Below, in pieces: positions 23,010 through 36,432 of a stretch of DNA of 64,000 bases (positions are counted from its first letter, which is position 1; each line of letters opens with the position of its first letter). Source of the stretch: Sarcophilus harrisii (taxonomy: Eukaryota > Chordata > Mammalia > Dasyuromorphia > Dasyuridae). The stretch is taken from positions 433,345,669 to 433,409,668 of the forward strand of contig NC_045429.1 of the NCBI RefSeq assembly GCF_902635505.1, in the 5' to 3' direction. A program made the translations under genes and the position numbers. The notes beneath the pieces are model-generated. The model did not search any database, was not told where the DNA came from, and saw nothing but the letters and a program-made list of their open reading frames with translations.

Positions 23010-23230
23010 GTAATGTAGTGGTTAAAGCACCAGATCAGCTTTGATATTTGCCTCCAAACAATAGTTTCATAGCCTTAAGCAATCCGTTTCATTTCTCTGG
23101 GTCTCAGTTTCTGCCTCTGTAAAATGGGGATAATAATCATAGTTATACCTCCCAGGGATTTTGTGAAGAGCAAAAGAATGAACATTTGTTTCCCAGCAAG
23201 AACTGTATAAATGCTAGCTATTATTATTAG
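23010..23230 (+). mobile_element. MIR/THER CORE-SINE
   Basis: Nearly full-length: agtggttaaagcaccaga, tctctgggtctcagtttctg, cctctgtaaaatggggataa, cctcccagggattttgtgaa, and a tail around ataaatgctagctattatta. A second partial copy follows at about 23,235-23,330. Confidence 0.9.
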
Positions 23231-24297
23231 GTGGTTCGAATCTCAGCTCAGATATTTACTTGCCGTGTGACTCTGGGCAAGTTAATTAAAATCGACCTCA
23301 GTTTTCTCGTTTATAAAATAAGGGAAGAGGCTAAAAGGCTCTTTTATTAGAGTTGGAAGAGAGTTTATCCACATCCTTCCCCTTCCTCCCCATTTTACAG
23401 ATTAGGAAAGTGTGACTTAGAAAAATTAAATGATTTGCCTAAGAGGGTTACACGGGCTTCTTGGAAAAAGAGGTTCCAATTGGGTATTGAAGAATACAAC
23501 AGGATCTCGGAAATGGTCTCATCCAAGAAAGGATTTTTCTTAACTGTCCAAGGAAATATTTGGGGGGAGGAGAAGGGGTCTGCAGGAAAACTGGAATCTG
23601 AAGCGCATTGCCATAGTAGCCATTTCCCCATCCCCACCCCAGGATCATTGGAGGAACCTGAGGATACACTCAAACCTTTTTTAATAGAAGAGAAAATAGA
23701 GGCCGAGGGACAGGAAATGGCTGAATGGACCTCCTGGCTACACAAATCAGACCTCCCCCTTTTTTGCCCTACAATCCATTAGTGTCAACAGTGAGAGTGA
23801 TTCAGAAGAGAGCAAACAAACAGCAATGATCTTCAAACCCTGCATTTTGTAAAATTTCCTCCTGCTTGCAAAAGGGCTCTTAAACCCATACCCTACTGAG
23901 GAGAGTTCCCAGAGGGCAAGAGGACATCTGGAAAGCAAACAGAACTATCTGTACTTTTCCAAAACAGTGGCCTGTTCTTAACCTGGGATCCTATGAATTA
24001 GGGCTGACAGGGAATCCACAATTCATCTCCATCATGGGCCCTGAACCTGAGGTCTGCAAATGTGTATTTGTAATATTTTGTTTTAAATACATTCGTTTTA
24101 AGATTTTTTATTTCTAATATTTTTATTGCCTGTATTTCAGTATAAATGGTGAGTTTGATTTTGTGCATTTAAATCATGATTCTGACAAAGAGCTTCCCCA
24201 GCCTGCTGCCCGCACACAAAAAGGGTTAAGATCCCTAAGCTAGTGCCATCCCTTTGGGGGTGGAGTTATTGATTAGGGGGGCGGGGGAATGGTAAAA

Positions 24298-24399
24298 TGC
24301 AGAGCTAGATGACTTACTCAGGGTCACACAGCTAGTATCTGAAGTCAAATTCTAAGTCAGCTCCAGGGGTAGTGCTCTATCTACTCCACTACCTAGCCA

Positions 24400-24402
<3 letters not shown>
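24298..24402 (-). mobile_element. Marsupial SINE fragment, followed by T33
   Basis: Reads gacttactcagggtcacaca, tagtgctctatctactccac, tacctagccac. It is followed by a T33 run (24,403-24,435), and an A27 run lies at 24,622-24,648. Confidence 0.8.
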
Positions 24403-24438
<36 letters not shown>

Positions 24439-24744
24439 GTATTTGTTGTTTTGCCATCCCTTTTTCCTTTTCTAAAAATTATTATTATAAACCTGACAGT
24501 TGTCAACAAACATTCTAGTAAAGTTTGAACAATAACAACCAGCTCTCCCCAGGACACACTTTTAAGCTTATTGTACATATTCACATTTTCTCCATCTCTT
24601 TCTTAAGTCTAGCTAACCACCAAAAAAAAAAAAAAAAAAAAAAAAAAATCAAAACCTATTATCCTACTGTCAAATCTTGTCATTTCTACTTTACAATATT
24701 TCCCCCCAAAGTCTCCTCTTTTCTAATCATGAAGCCATAACCTG

Positions 24745-24885
24745 GTTCATTCAAGCCTTCACCTTCTCTACACTACAACCTTCTAATTGGTCTTCCCACC
24801 TTCAGGCTCTCTCTTCTCCATTCTCTACTCAGCCACCAGTGTTACTTTTCTAAAATATTCTTCTTACCATGTCCCCTCATTTTGT
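24745..24885 (+). mobile_element. LINE2 fragment
   Basis: Short stretch of LINE2-like text (ctacactacaaccttctaat, tggtcttcccacc, accatgtcccctcattt), cut off by the following SINE. Confidence 0.6.
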
Positions 24886-25095
24886 TGTTGTTCAGTTGTT
24901 TTCTGGTCCCATCTCCATTTCCCCATTTGAGGTTTTCTTGGCAAAGGTAATGGAGTGGTTTCCTTTTCCTTCTCCAGCTCATTTTACAGATGAGGAAACT
25001 GAGGGTGAAATAACATAGAGCTGTTGTAGCTGAGGTCAGATTTGAACTCAGGAAAACTCCAGGCTTCTACTGCATCACTCAACTAGCTGCCCAAG
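24886..25095 (-). mobile_element. SINE with RTE/BovB-like tail
   Basis: On plus it begins ttgttgttgttcagttgttt, continues gaggttttcttggcaaaggt and aatggagtggtttcc, then ctccagctcattttacagat gaggaaactgag (split), and ends at the SINE head ctagctgccc. The first part resembles the tail shared with RTE/BovB elements. The SINE head at the right end gives minus orientation. A related copy lies at 36,840-37,022. Confidence 0.75.
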
Positions 25096-25834
25096 TGTTT
25101 ATTAAGCACCTATTATGGGCCAGATGCTGTGGCAAGTAAGGCAATAAAAAATGTAAAAAAGTTCAAATCAAAGAGCATTTGTTAAGGGTCTCCAATGGGT
25201 CAGACCCCTTGTGCCTATCATTCTGCCACCTTCTCGTCTCCCTTCCATGTACACTGGAAAGAGGTACATTTAGACCCTCAGAAACTTTGCCACTTGCTCT
25301 TTGGAAATGGGAAAACGTTGTTATTGCCCTTTGTAAACAGTGTTACTTTGGCAACAACCTTGGAGGATGCAGGAGCTGGCAGCCTGATTGAATGGAGCTG
25401 AAACCGGTCACAAAACCTCTTCTTTTTTAAAGCGCTGCAAATTTAACTTGAAGGTAGAGACAGTTAAATGAAACTTTTGAACAGATCTCAAAAGCAATAC
25501 TTCCTTACTGGCAGAGCTGCTTGTTGAGAATTTATAAAGCTTCAAAATAGATTCTTTCTTACACTTATGGTGATTTTATTTTATTTTTAAATAATCATCA
25601 TGGGCATTTTCAACAGAGGAGATGCTTCCTTTATATTTACTTTCATGTTGTTCCCGTAAGGCATTGAAAAGATGTGACATAGTTTCACTTTTAAATGGGG
25701 ATATAGATTCTGAAGTGCATCCTGGGAAGATGAATGAAAGCCCCGCCCCTGATTTTGTCAGCAGCCTCTGAGTCTGATTTCTAGCTCTGCCTTTTATTGT
25801 GTGGCTGTGGGATTTTTGGTAATTCACTTTCTCT

Positions 25835-26190
25835 CTCTGTCTTTGTCTCCAATGTCTAAAATTGTTTTGTCTCTCTTGTCTGTCTCTTGTCTCTCTTTCT
25901 CTGCCTCCTTGTGTCTCTTTGACTCTCTCTAACTGTCTCTGCCTCTTGTTTCTCTGTCTGTGTCTCTGACTCTGTAACTGTCTCTCTGTAGTAACTCTGT
26001 CTCATCTTTCTTTCTCTACCTCTGGGTTTCTTTGACTCTCTGTACTAACTCTGTCTCTGTCTCTTGTCTCTCTCTTTCTCTACCTTTCTGTGTCTCTTTG
26101 ACTCTCTGTAACTCTGTCTCTATCCATCTCTCTGTGTCTCTGAGTGTCTGTTTCTTTGCTCTCTCTCGCTCTTTCTCCCTCTCTTCCCTC
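25835..26190. repeat. (TCTCTG)n low-complexity tract
   Basis: About 350 bases of TCTCTGTCTC/GACTCTCTG repeats. Some internal blocks repeat at longer spacing (tctttgactctctgta occurs more than once). Confidence 0.95.
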
Positions 26191-26267
26191 CCCCCACAAT
26201 CCCTTCCAGCTGCAGAGCTATGATCCTATGTCTAAAAGCCCTTTACCTTCAGGACAAATGGGTTTTC

Positions 26268-26525
26268 AGGTGGTTAGAGCACCAAGTCTAGAGTCAGGAG
26301 ACACTAGCTTCAAATCCAGTTTTGGATATTACCTGGCTTTGTGTGACCTTGGGCAAGTCACTTAGCCCCTCTCTGAATCAGTTTCCCCATCTGTAGAATG
26401 GGAACAATAATAGCATCCATCTCCCAGGATTGTTGTAAAGATCAATGAGATAATATTTGCAAAACTACTCTGTAAACCTTAAAGTCCTCTACACATGATG
26501 CTATTATCATTATAATGTTCTCCAG
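26268..26525 (+). mobile_element. MIR/THER CORE-SINE, near full length
   Basis: Includes tggttagagcaccaagtcta, tgtgtgaccttgggcaagtc, agtttccccatctgtagaat, ctcccaggattgttgtaaag and a tail with ctattatcattat. Confidence 0.92.
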
Positions 26526-27239
26526 ATTCTCAACCTTCAAAAAGTTTATGAATCTATAGCTCTAAATCTCCCCAGTCCAGGGACTGACTATTTTAGCAGG
26601 CTGGAGAATTTGACAGAGTTCATCTGGGATTTTCAGTGATTTGGGAAGTCTCCAAAATGACACAAGAGGGGGTTAACAGACCTTCTTGGCTTCTTCCCTC
26701 CCTCTTCCCCATTCCCTTTTTCCCTGTTCAGAAGACAGACAAGTCCACAGCAGATCAAATTTGTCCCAGGGTCAGGGGTAATGGTGTGACTTCCCTGGAT
26801 CGGGAATACATGGCTGCTGAATGTGTTTTTCCACACGGGTCAGCGGTTAGAGTTTCTGAAAATAAACCCATCCAGTCTAAGAAACAGCAGCAATTAGGGC
26901 TGCCAGCGATGGAATTACTGCAGAAGAATATGGCAGGAGCAGACAAGTGCTTGTCCAAGTGACCCAACCGCTCTTAGTGTTCACGAACCCCAACATCCTA
27001 TGTATAAGGTGAAGAGGAGGACAAGGAGGACATGCATATATTGACGTGACCCTGAATCTCATCTTCTAGCACAAGAAGGAGAATTTCCTGGGTCATATGA
27101 TCTTTGAGAGATGCCTTATGGGAAATTACAAGTTAAAGTCAAAAATTTGGGTACTAGTCCTCTAGGGAAAGAAGAACATTGTCCACCTAGTGCAAAAGTG
27201 GGTAACAAGAGACCTTGATACCCTTCAAGATTATAGTGA

Positions 27240-27388
27240 TTATTATGACTTTTGATGAGACAATCTGGGTTAAGTAACTTGCCTGAATCACAGCTAGTAA
27301 GTGTCAAGTGTCTGAGACTGGATTTGAATTCAGGTCCACCTGACTCAAAGGCTGGTGCTCTAGCCATTGCACCACCTCGCTGTCTCTA
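27240..27388 (-). mobile_element. Marsupial SINE
   Basis: Reads gttaagtaacttgcctgaat, cacagctagtaagtgtcaag, gctggtgctctagccattgc, accacctcgctgtct. Confidence 0.85.
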
Positions 27389-27389
27389 G

Positions 27390-30300
27390 AGTCAATTATT
27401 TTGACAATGCAGGCCTGGAAAGGGATAATTTTCTCAGAAGCTTCTAAGGTATCTTCTGAAAGGCAGTCTAAACTGTAGATGATGCTAAAAGTCTGAGGAT
27501 TGTGGTTTGGGCAGAGAAAGAAGGACTCACAGAAATGATAAAGGCTTACCTTTCTGAGATCTTTTTGGATTTTGTGTTTTTATCTTGAGTTTTGTCTGCT
27601 TTTGGGGATGGGAGGTGGGGGTGTATAACCATGCTATTATTACCTGAGTGATTATATGAGAGCTGGGGCCTATTACTTTCATTTGAGGAAATATAGACAT
27701 TTTCAACATTGAAGTTTTATTTTGAAGATTTCTCCAGATGAAATTTCATGGTCAGAGTAAAATGGGCCAAAAAATAATATTTTGATGCAGGATCAGATTT
27801 CAAACAGCAGTTTTCAAACTTTTAATTCTCAGGATCCCTTTATAATATTAAAAATTATCTGGGATCCTTAATAAGTTTTATTTATGTGGATTATAAATTT
27901 TGAAATTTACCATATTAGAAATCAGGATACTGCAGCATTACTATAAAGAGTTATGAATTCTTGACGACCACCTCCCCCAAAAGGAAATTAGCTTGGTGGA
28001 AGGATTAGCCTAGGCTTGAGGGGTTCTGGGATAGCATCTCAGTTGCAGCCCAGAAGATGGCAGGAGAGAGTGAAGGAAAGAGAACAGGGACAGCAACAGG
28101 GAAGGAGGGAAGAAAGGAAGAGAGGAAGCATCATTGACATTAAGCTTGAACTAGAATCCTACCCTTGACAAGTTCTGGGAATGGAATCATTAAGACTTTA
28201 GTTTAAATTGTGCCTCATACATTTGCTAGCCATGTGACTCTGGGCAATTCATTTAAATTTTCTTAACTGTATAATGGAGATAATAACAACTATCCATCAA
28301 ATGAGATAAGATGGAAACCAACTTTTACATGCTACAGAGACCTGTTTTTTCTTAATAGTTTATCAAAGTAGAAAGATTCTTGCTAGGTATTGCCAGTGCA
28401 ATAAACATTTCAATACACTTTATATATATATTTTTTGCTTTTTATATTTTCTATATAAACACACTTTTCTATTTGTATGATTTTATTCAGAAAAAAACTG
28501 GATTGGAATAGGGCTATCGCTTCAGACTGCCCCACCTTTCCATTCCCTTCCATCTTTTTCCACTTAAAACAAAAAGCATTTTAGAGAGCAGTTGCTACTG
28601 ATCGAGATTGAGGGATGGCGGGGAGGACAGAAAGCATGTGCGATCAAAGAGCTGGGAAACGACTGTCATGTATTGGAACTAGCCAAGGGGCCAGTTTCTT
28701 TGGCATGCAGAAGGTGGAATAGTGTGCAATAACTTGAGAAAGATGAACTGCAGTCAAGTAAACCCATCAAGAGGTGATGATGGAGAACTCATATTTTGAA
28801 TGGATGGAGTCCCCCAAAAAGCCCTCAAACTGGGAGGGATTTTCTTGAAGTCACATGTGAGGGAGGTGGGGATGCTCCAGGTTACCACAGCTAGTTATTA
28901 TTCCATGTATAATCCTTGTATCAAGGACTCTTCCAACAAGAAGGGATCTGGTTCACTTGAAGTTTATCACGTCTCTTAACTCAGAACCCAGACCCAGATT
29001 ATGCATTTCTGCTGTAGGCTCTAGGCCATCCCTATTTTCACCCTTTATTAATAGGACACAACTACGGGGATAGGCTCTTTCACCCACAATGAGACCTTCC
29101 ACCAGCACTTGTTACTTTCAAAACTCCATTTCTCCAGTAACTAGCAGATTGTTTTTTCCTCAGGCAACTGGGGTTAAGTGACTTGCCCAGGACTAGCAGA
29201 ATTGAAGTTAGGGAATTCGGAATTCGAATCCTGCCTCATACACGCAGTAACTGTCACTGGGCAACCTGTCAACCTCAGTTCTTTTGCTGTAAAATAGTAA
29301 TAACCCTATCAACTTACAGGGTCATTTCAAGGACCAAATGAGAAAATGGTAAATATGGTAATAATATAGTAGGTATGGTAAAGTGCTTTGCTTTGTAAAG
29401 TCTTTTTCAGTTCCAGAGATGATGATTATTATTCAGTACTAGTTTTCCACATGTGATGCTCACTTAGTGGCTAGTACCTCACTCCCTATTTTTGGGATAA
29501 GGGCTCCCTCCAGAGGGCAGATGGGGGCAGGATACTGGAAGAATCCATTTACAACACCCATTTTACTGGTTAGTTGTTCTACGATTGGTGGGAGTAAGAA
29601 GTTGCCCTTCTTGGGATTTTCTATAACCCATATATAACCCTATAAACTTGGGATTTTTCCTTGATTCTGTTTGGGTTCTCTCTCTCCCTAAGAACTTAGA
29701 AAGTGAAAAAGTGTGTGAACTTAAGGGAATTAAAATCACTCTGGGGCATCCGTTCCCTCCCATGAAAAATGAGGGGGTGGTTGTAGATTACTTCAAAAAG
29801 TTCTTCCCATTTCAAAATCGAGACTCCTATGAATATGACAACCACACAAAGACATCATGTTCAGCAGGCAATTCCACAGGCCGGTGACTCATCTCTAAAC
29901 TGAGATTCAACAAAGAAAACCACCCACCACCCACTGCTTCCCCACCTCCTAAGCCCCAAGCTCCAAAAAGCTGTTTGGAAGTATTAGCGGGGGCCAGATC
30001 GCTGTCAACTCCCAACCCACGACCTCAAGTTTGGGGCTCCTACTTTGCTAGCTTCCAGCCAGGTGTCAGCTGTTTTCCTGGAAGGGCTCCAAATTGATTT
30101 TGTCACTGTGTTTTTTGATCATCCCCACGCCTCAACTAGTAAATACGCACCAGTCCTTTGTCCCCAACTGCAGGGGAGGGGAATGAGTGTACACAGCTAA
30201 AAAGCTGAGCCTGAGAAATTGTAGAGCATGGGGAAGAGCTCTCCTTGGTTCTGGAGGCAGTCTATTTGGATGCTTACTTGCTGTGTGATTTTGGCCAAGT

Positions 30301-30590
30301 CACCTCAAAAGTCTAGTTCAAGTTTCATGATTTATGAATGTGAAAGTATTCTTCATCTTCACCTGACTGGGCAAGGTCCCAAACAGGTTCATTGGCCATA
30401 ATGTAGTAGGACAACTGGGCTTGAGTCAGGCAAGAGACCATTGTTGGAAACCTCCCCATTTAAACCACTTTCAGCCTCATTTTCCCTACCTATAAAATGG
30501 AGAGAACATCAATAAACTTGTAAACTTGTATAAACTGTAAACTTGAAAATGTGTACTCCAAAGGGAGCAAAGAAAGAGAAAAGGGGCCCA
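27390..30590. other. Intergenic, no gene seen
   Basis: Holds an old interspersed fragment (about 27,800-27,960; tttcaaacttttaattctca, ggatcc words), MIR pieces (about 28,190-28,310 and 29,205-29,430), a reverse SINE piece (about 29,158-29,196) and a MIR-like piece near 30,240-30,350. The span 28,500-29,100 has no recognised repeat and no exon. Confidence 0.5.
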
Positions 30591-30599
30591 TGCATCAAA

Positions 30600-31080
30600 A
30601 AGTATACTAGCATTTTTTTTGGTAGTGGCACAGAATTGAAAATAAGGGGGTACTTATCAGCTACAGATGAGCAAAAGCATTATTAGTTTATGAATGCATT
30701 GAAATACAATTGTGCCTTAAAGAACAACAAAAGGAATTATTTCAGAGAAATCTGGGAAGATTTGCACAAGCTGATAGAGAGTGTAGAATAATTTATACAA
30801 TAACAACATTGTAAAGAAAATCACCTTTGAAAGATTTTAAAGCTCTGATCAAGGTAGTGACGAGCCATGACTATAAAGGGGCATAAAAGCATGTTCCCCA
30901 CCTTTTCTCAGAAAGGTGATGAACTCAAGATTCAGCAGACATTTTTGGAAACAGTTAATTTGGGAATCTGTTTTGCTTGACTATTCATATATACTACAAG
31001 GATTTTGTCTTTTTTTTTTCCCCATGAGAGGGTGAGGTGAGAGGAAGAAGAAATAGATTTTTAATTTAAAAATTAAATGA
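30600..31080 (+). mobile_element. LINE (L1-like) 3' fragment
   Basis: Diverged ORF2-end text (tttcagagaaatctgggaag, atttgcacaagctgatagag) leads to the same 3' UTR as at 6,755 and 50,915 (gttttgcttgactatt, then gtgaggtgagaggaagaaga). Confidence 0.7.
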
Positions 31081-31509
31081 AAAAGATTAAAACAAAGGTA
31101 CACATATCTTGTTGTAAAGTTTATTTTTAGATTAAAAATATAGAGTGCTACACAAATGTCAATTATTATGATAATTAGCATTTAATAATTTTGGCTGAAT
31201 CCTTCAGTGAGCAAAACTGATTAGGTTTAAGGAAAAGGATTTTCTTGGAGAAAAAAGGAAAGAATCTCATTGTTCAATAATTTCATTGAGAAACATTCAT
31301 GAACTTCTGATTGAGACAGTGAGGCTTAGGGGATTCAGAGCTGTGTTCAAGTCCTGTCTTTGAGACATGCTGGATGCACATCCCTGGGAAAATCACTTTT
31401 TCTGATTCCATAGATTTCCAATGAAAAAGTTGGACCAGATGGCCTCTAACTTACTTCCAGACCTAAATCTTAGTATCTTACTATGGATTTTGTTTTTGTT
31501 TTCTTTGTT

Positions 31510-31660
31510 TCTCCATTGGTGCTTAGCATAAAGTGTTTAATAAATGCTTATTGATTATGTGCCAGACCCTGTGATAGGTGTTAAAAAATACACAGGAAAA
31601 CATCAAACAGTCCCCACCCTCAAAGAGTTTACATTCTCATTGGAGAAATACAGCCTAGAC
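31510..31660 (+). mobile_element. LINE2/MIR-like fragment
   Basis: Contains ataaatgcttattgattatg, tgccagaccctgtgatagg and accctcaaagagtttacatt. A MIR-like piece at about 31,340-31,470 precedes it. Confidence 0.6.
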
Positions 31661-32015
31661 ATAGGTCTGTAAATTCAAGGTTCACATGATGAGAGGAAAA
31701 AGTCTAAAATTGAGAAGATAAGGGAAGTTTTTGGGGAGGGGAAAAGCTCTCCAGGTTGATTGGGATTTAAAAACTAAGTGGAGTAACACAAAATGTCCAA
31801 AAAGGTAAATTAAGAGATTATGGAAGGCCTTAAAAATCAGTCTGAGTTTATATTTTTACAGCAAGAGAGAGCACCCGGTAGTTCTTGAATAGGGGAATGA
31901 CCAAATCTCATCTATGTCTTTTGAAGATTATTTTTACATATTAATTTGGGTTGTGTAGATGACAATAGTGTCATCACCAGTCAAAATTTTGGATTGGTGG
32001 GAGAATACCCTATAA

Positions 32016-32205
32016 CAAAGCTTTTTAAAGTGTGCGTCACAACTCCTTGTGAAGTCTCATAACTAAATATGGGGATGGTGAATTTATGATTTATTATCAG
32101 TATGTTTGATTTGTATACCTATTTTATATACCTCCATATCTGGGGTTACATGAAAATTTCTAAGGCACAAAGGAGTCCTGAATGGAAAAAGTTTAAGAAG
32201 TCCTG
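32016..32205 (+). mobile_element. hAT-type non-autonomous DNA transposon
   Basis: Short element with inverted ends: caaagctttttaaagtgtg at the left and agtttaagaagtcctg at the right, with the internal text tatacctattttatatacct. Similar small hAT/Charlie-like elements are common in marsupials. The flanks CCCTATAA and CCCTAAGT could be a worn 8-bp target duplication. It has no coding capacity. Confidence 0.6.
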
Positions 32206-32479
32206 CCCTAAGTTAATTAAATTTGATTTATTACAAGATCTCAGAAAGAACATATGCCCATTTTATGTAGCTCTAATAGGACTGGGCATACTACCCAAAA
32301 GCACAGAACTAGTTGGGCAGAGCAACTTAGCCCAAAGAGGTGTGGAATCATTTCTTCGAGAACAGAAGTGTTGGAAAGAACAGATCGATTGAATTAGGCT
32401 CCCAATAAATAGTATGAAATAACTCATACAACCAATTAGAATTATCCTGCAGATACTGAGATTCAAATAAATCCATTTC

Positions 32480-33300
32480 AGCAAGTGCAGTGCCCTATCA
32501 TCACCTTTCCTAAATCTCTTTCAAAATTCTTTCTCCATTCATTCTCATTTTCTTTTCTACTCATGAGGTAGAAGTGTATATTCTATTCTACTGCTTAATT
32601 TTACTTTGCACTATTATATGTCTTTCCAAAATTCTCCATATTCATCATTCCTTGTTGTATTAATTGCATTATAATAACTAATCATTTATGTAGCTAGAGT
32701 CTCCCATTGAAGGACATTTGGATAGTTTTTGGTTGTTTTTAAAGCATTCAGAATGATGCTTAAAAAACTAAAAACTTTTGACTTCCAACATATCAGTTTA
32801 CTCAATTATTTTCCTATTGAGGAATATTCAAATTGTTTCTAATTGTTTGCTTATATACTTATTTTAGAATTAGGAATTAACATTGTTATGAAAATCTTTG
32901 ACCATTAATGGACCACAATTTGACTATTATTGTTGGATGATCAAATTGCTTCCTAGGGTTTATTTCTTTGTTGTTGTGGTAGGGATTAGAATTAATGATG
33001 TCATAAAAAATCTTTGAACTGATTGCATTTTTGCCGTTTTATATTCCCAACAATGCAATTATTAGTTCAAAGACTACTTCTTTTCACAACTTTTATTGCA
33101 AACTGCTAGACCAGTATCTAAAAATTTTCTACAAATCGGTAATGCCATGAACAATGAGTGGTCAGCAATCAGTTCCCCACAAGCCTACCAGTACTGAATT
33201 TCCATGCATTTAATTATTTTTTACTAATTTGATAAGGCAGGACTTTGAATGTTTTCCTTTACATCTCTGATTATTAATGAGGTCGAGCATTTTTTCAACT
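32480..33300 (-). mobile_element. L1-like fragment, minus strand
   Basis: T-rich plus-strand text that on the minus strand resembles worn L1 3' sequence (for example around aggacatttggatagttttt and tctgattattaatgaggtcg). The copy is highly diverged, so borders are approximate. Confidence 0.45.
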
Positions 33301-34519
33301 TTTTTTTTTTGGAGGGGGGGAAATTTATGGGTGATTCTTAGTTTCCATCTTCTCTTGCTAAAGACTCCACCCCCTTCCCCATATTAAAGACACAGTCTGA
33401 GTCAGGCAAGAAAAGCAAATCATTTATTTACACCTTTGTCTGTACATTACAGTTCCCTGGAAGGGGCTCACCCAATTTCAGCAAGAGCCCTTTCCTTTCA
33501 GAGTAAAATCCAGCCAGAGGTTATAGAGATACTGGGACACAGAGAGAAGGTAGCACCATTCCTGCCCGCCTCCTCTCCTAGGTTACATGATCATGTCAGA
33601 AGAACCCAGGAACAGGAGGAGAGTGTATACCTGGCTCTCTGTCCCAGGGGTTTCCTACTGTGAAGTCCCAGCATCATTCCCACCCCCAATGATTTGGGAC
33701 AAATTTCCAGATTAAGGTCACTGCAGGGAACTCTACTTTGCTCAAGGAAGAAATTTAACTCTAATCTTTTTTTTTATTTTTAAGATGACTACATATGCAA
33801 ACTTTGTATTACAATAGGAGGCCAGATTTCTTCTTTTCCTGGGCTCCAGGAGGAGGGAACAAGAGAAAACTGGATGCAAAGGAAAGGTGGTTATTAGCTG
33901 CCCACATCTTAAAACAAGAGAGATCATTTGTTTGTCAGAGAGGGTCTCTTCATCAAACCACCTAAAAAATCACATACTTTGAACACTTACTTGATTGAAA
34001 TTAATTGAAAGTTTAAAATTCACTCACCAACAAATCCCTTCTGCATGAAGTAGGATCTGTTAAATTCTGTTCGACTTAGTGGCCCCAACCACCACATTAA
34101 CAGGAACTAGGGTCCTGCTTGGTGATACTTGGACAGCTACTTTTTTTTGCTTTATCCCTGGTTTTAAGGGAAACAGCCAGAATGGAAGTTGTTCCTCTTC
34201 CCATAGTCTTGTGCAACTGTGTGAAGCTAACCCAACAAAGCCAATCAGGAATCTATAATGTGAGAGCAGTATCTGCAAACCCCGTTCCTTCCTCAAGTGT
34301 GTTACTGGGATTCCATGGGCAGTAGTTTTATAAAAGTAACTGTTTTCTCAGATACAATACTTCTAAAACAGAATGTGCAGGACAATCAAAGAAGGGCTAA
34401 ATAGGTGTGTTCTCCTAATCTTTTCAAAATAATAATAATCTGTACAAAATGATCAAGTGTTCATTGCCAAGTGGAAAGTAATTTAAAGGCCTGAATCTTT
34501 TGGAGAAGTATAAGTGTAG
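33301..34519. other. Region beyond the presumed RAB11FIP4 poly(A) site
   Basis: Contains T/G runs near 33,300-33,320 and unassigned sequence. No exon is supported. If a later poly(A) site were used (an AATAAA on the minus strand near 33,423-33,428), this would be 3' UTR as well. Confidence 0.4.
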
Positions 34520-34539
34520 TGTAGACCTGTCCATGAACA

Positions 34540-34545
34540 TTTATT
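34540..34545 (-). terminator. RAB11FIP4: Candidate poly(A) signal of RAB11FIP4
   Basis: TTTATT on plus, AATAAA on minus. GT-containing text follows on the minus strand (ttcatggacaggtctac). Placed at the end of a repeat-poor stretch (34,560-35,330). Confidence 0.4.
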
Positions 34546-36412
34546 TTCTTTATATCTCCTCATGGTCCACAAAATTCAAATACAGTCCATTGTATTTATA
34601 CATTTACAGGTCATGGGAGAGGGAAGCCAGGGCCAGGTTACATAGGACAAATGAGGTTTTTTTTTTTTTTTTTTAAAAGAAGTACCCCAAATTACAAGTA
34701 AATGTGAAAAATTCTGTACAGTCAAGACAATGAAGGAAAGGCACACGTCCAGAAGACCCCAAACACATGCAAACAAGAGATCCATATGGCCTGGGCAACA
34801 CAGTAAAATGAAAATAAAAAAAGTCCCACAATGCAGTTTCTAGGATAATTCATTCAAGTGCAAAGAGTATTTCAAGCGTACCGTGAATACAACACGGATA
34901 GCTCCGGAATGTAACCTCCTGCTCTCTGGAAATCAGAGCCAGAGAGAGATTTGAAGGCTTACTTAAGCCATTTAAGTTTAGAAGGGGGAAAAAATCCAAA
35001 TCCCATATAAGTTTAACCTAGGTGTGTGGCCTTGGTGTAGGAAACCGAGTTGTGTGCGTACAATGTGGCCACATTCCATTAAAGGTCGAAGCTTGGCAGA
35101 AACAAGTTTCTCTCAAGTCATTTTAGATATTCTTTAGCTCCCTAGTTTCCTCATTTAAGCAGCAGCCAGTCACTCATGGCTCTGAAAGATGGGGAAGGAA
35201 CAGTACAATCGGTACCATGATCCCTTCTCCTCTAGGTCTTCCACTGCGCTAAAACTTGATTTTTTTGTCACTTAACTGATCTGTGTGAATCATGCAATCA
35301 CACAAATATCAGAGCAAGAAAGTCCCTGTAATCCAGTCTGGTCATTTTTTAGAAAAGGCAAATGATTTGCCTGAAGTCATACAGTGAGTTGTTAGTGTTA
35401 GATCTTGGGAAGTGCGTATCCCAAAGCCAATGAGTGCTGGAAGATTGGAAAATGGTTATCTAATCATCACCAGCCCTTCTTCCTATTCTCATTCCCCAGG
35501 CTGACCTGGTTCAGCCACAAATCCATCAGGACAAACTATTGCTGGGCAATGGTGTACCTACCAACCAATGGAACATCATGAATATTGACTGCCTTCACCA
35601 GAACCCTTTGTCTAATTGCCTTCAGGAGGGAGGTCTATCCCAAATTATTTTCAATTTTCTCAAGAGTGGAAAAGGCAGGAACCATTTTGAAGTAAAGCTG
35701 TCCTTATCACTATCATTTTCACTACTCTGAATTCCCCGTTGGGTCTCAGAATCAAAACCCATGCTTTCCAAAGTGAACTATTAACAGGTGTTACCCAGAA
35801 AGTTTCCTGACTTCCAGAGAGGTCAAGGAGAAAAGGCAAAGAAAGGAAGAGATGCATAGCACCAATACCAGTTGATGGATGTTCCGCAGAACCCTTAGTC
35901 ACACAATCCCTACTGCTCCAAACCAGAGTTAGTTATTGTGGAACTCAGATGTAATCCCTCTCATCCTTGATACAATTATACAAGGTAACCCTGATACAGA
36001 ATGTCCTCTTAATCTTTCCTAGTTCTTTACTCCTGATCCAGGAGACCTGTAGTAATTTGCCGAGTTTGCTATATCTAAAAATATCCTCCCAAACCTAATT
36101 CCATAACGCCAAAATTTCCTCCAAAGCTAATCATTCACATCTGTACTCTTAACTTGTGGCTTTAATGGGGCCATGTGGAGAGGGGGTAAATCAGGAAAAC
36201 TCACTTCAATTCTGCCTGTTACTATTCCCACCCATGTTTTCAACTAATTGGTCTGACCACGCTTTAGTGATGGCAATGGAAATTCGATGATTTGGGGAAA
36301 GATGGTAGCATAGTTTTGGGGGAAGAAAGTATGGTGGGAGGTTTAATGGGAACAGAAAAGGCGCTGACTTTAAGGCAGCTTTCATTAAAGTTTCCCTTGG
36401 TCTACTCCCCTT

Positions 36413-36432
36413 CCCCCCCCCCCCCCCCCCCC
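36413..36432. repeat. C20 run (G20 in RAB11FIP4 mRNA sense)
   Basis: Twenty consecutive C on plus. Length may be approximate because long homopolymers sequence badly. Confidence 0.9.

Noticed and set aside
24403-24648. T33 and A27 runs as tails of a single retrocopy
   Set aside because: The sequence between them has no recognised gene or element body and no flanking duplication was found.
33340-33760. LTR-like look on the minus strand (AATAAA followed by a T-rich, CA-ending stretch)
   Set aside because: No clear TG...CA ends, no flanking duplication and no family recognised, so not listed as an element.
34788-34808. ggcctgggcaacacagtaaa, similar to the 3' part of 7SL/Alu
   Set aside because: Only about 20 bases agree with nothing on either side; chance match.
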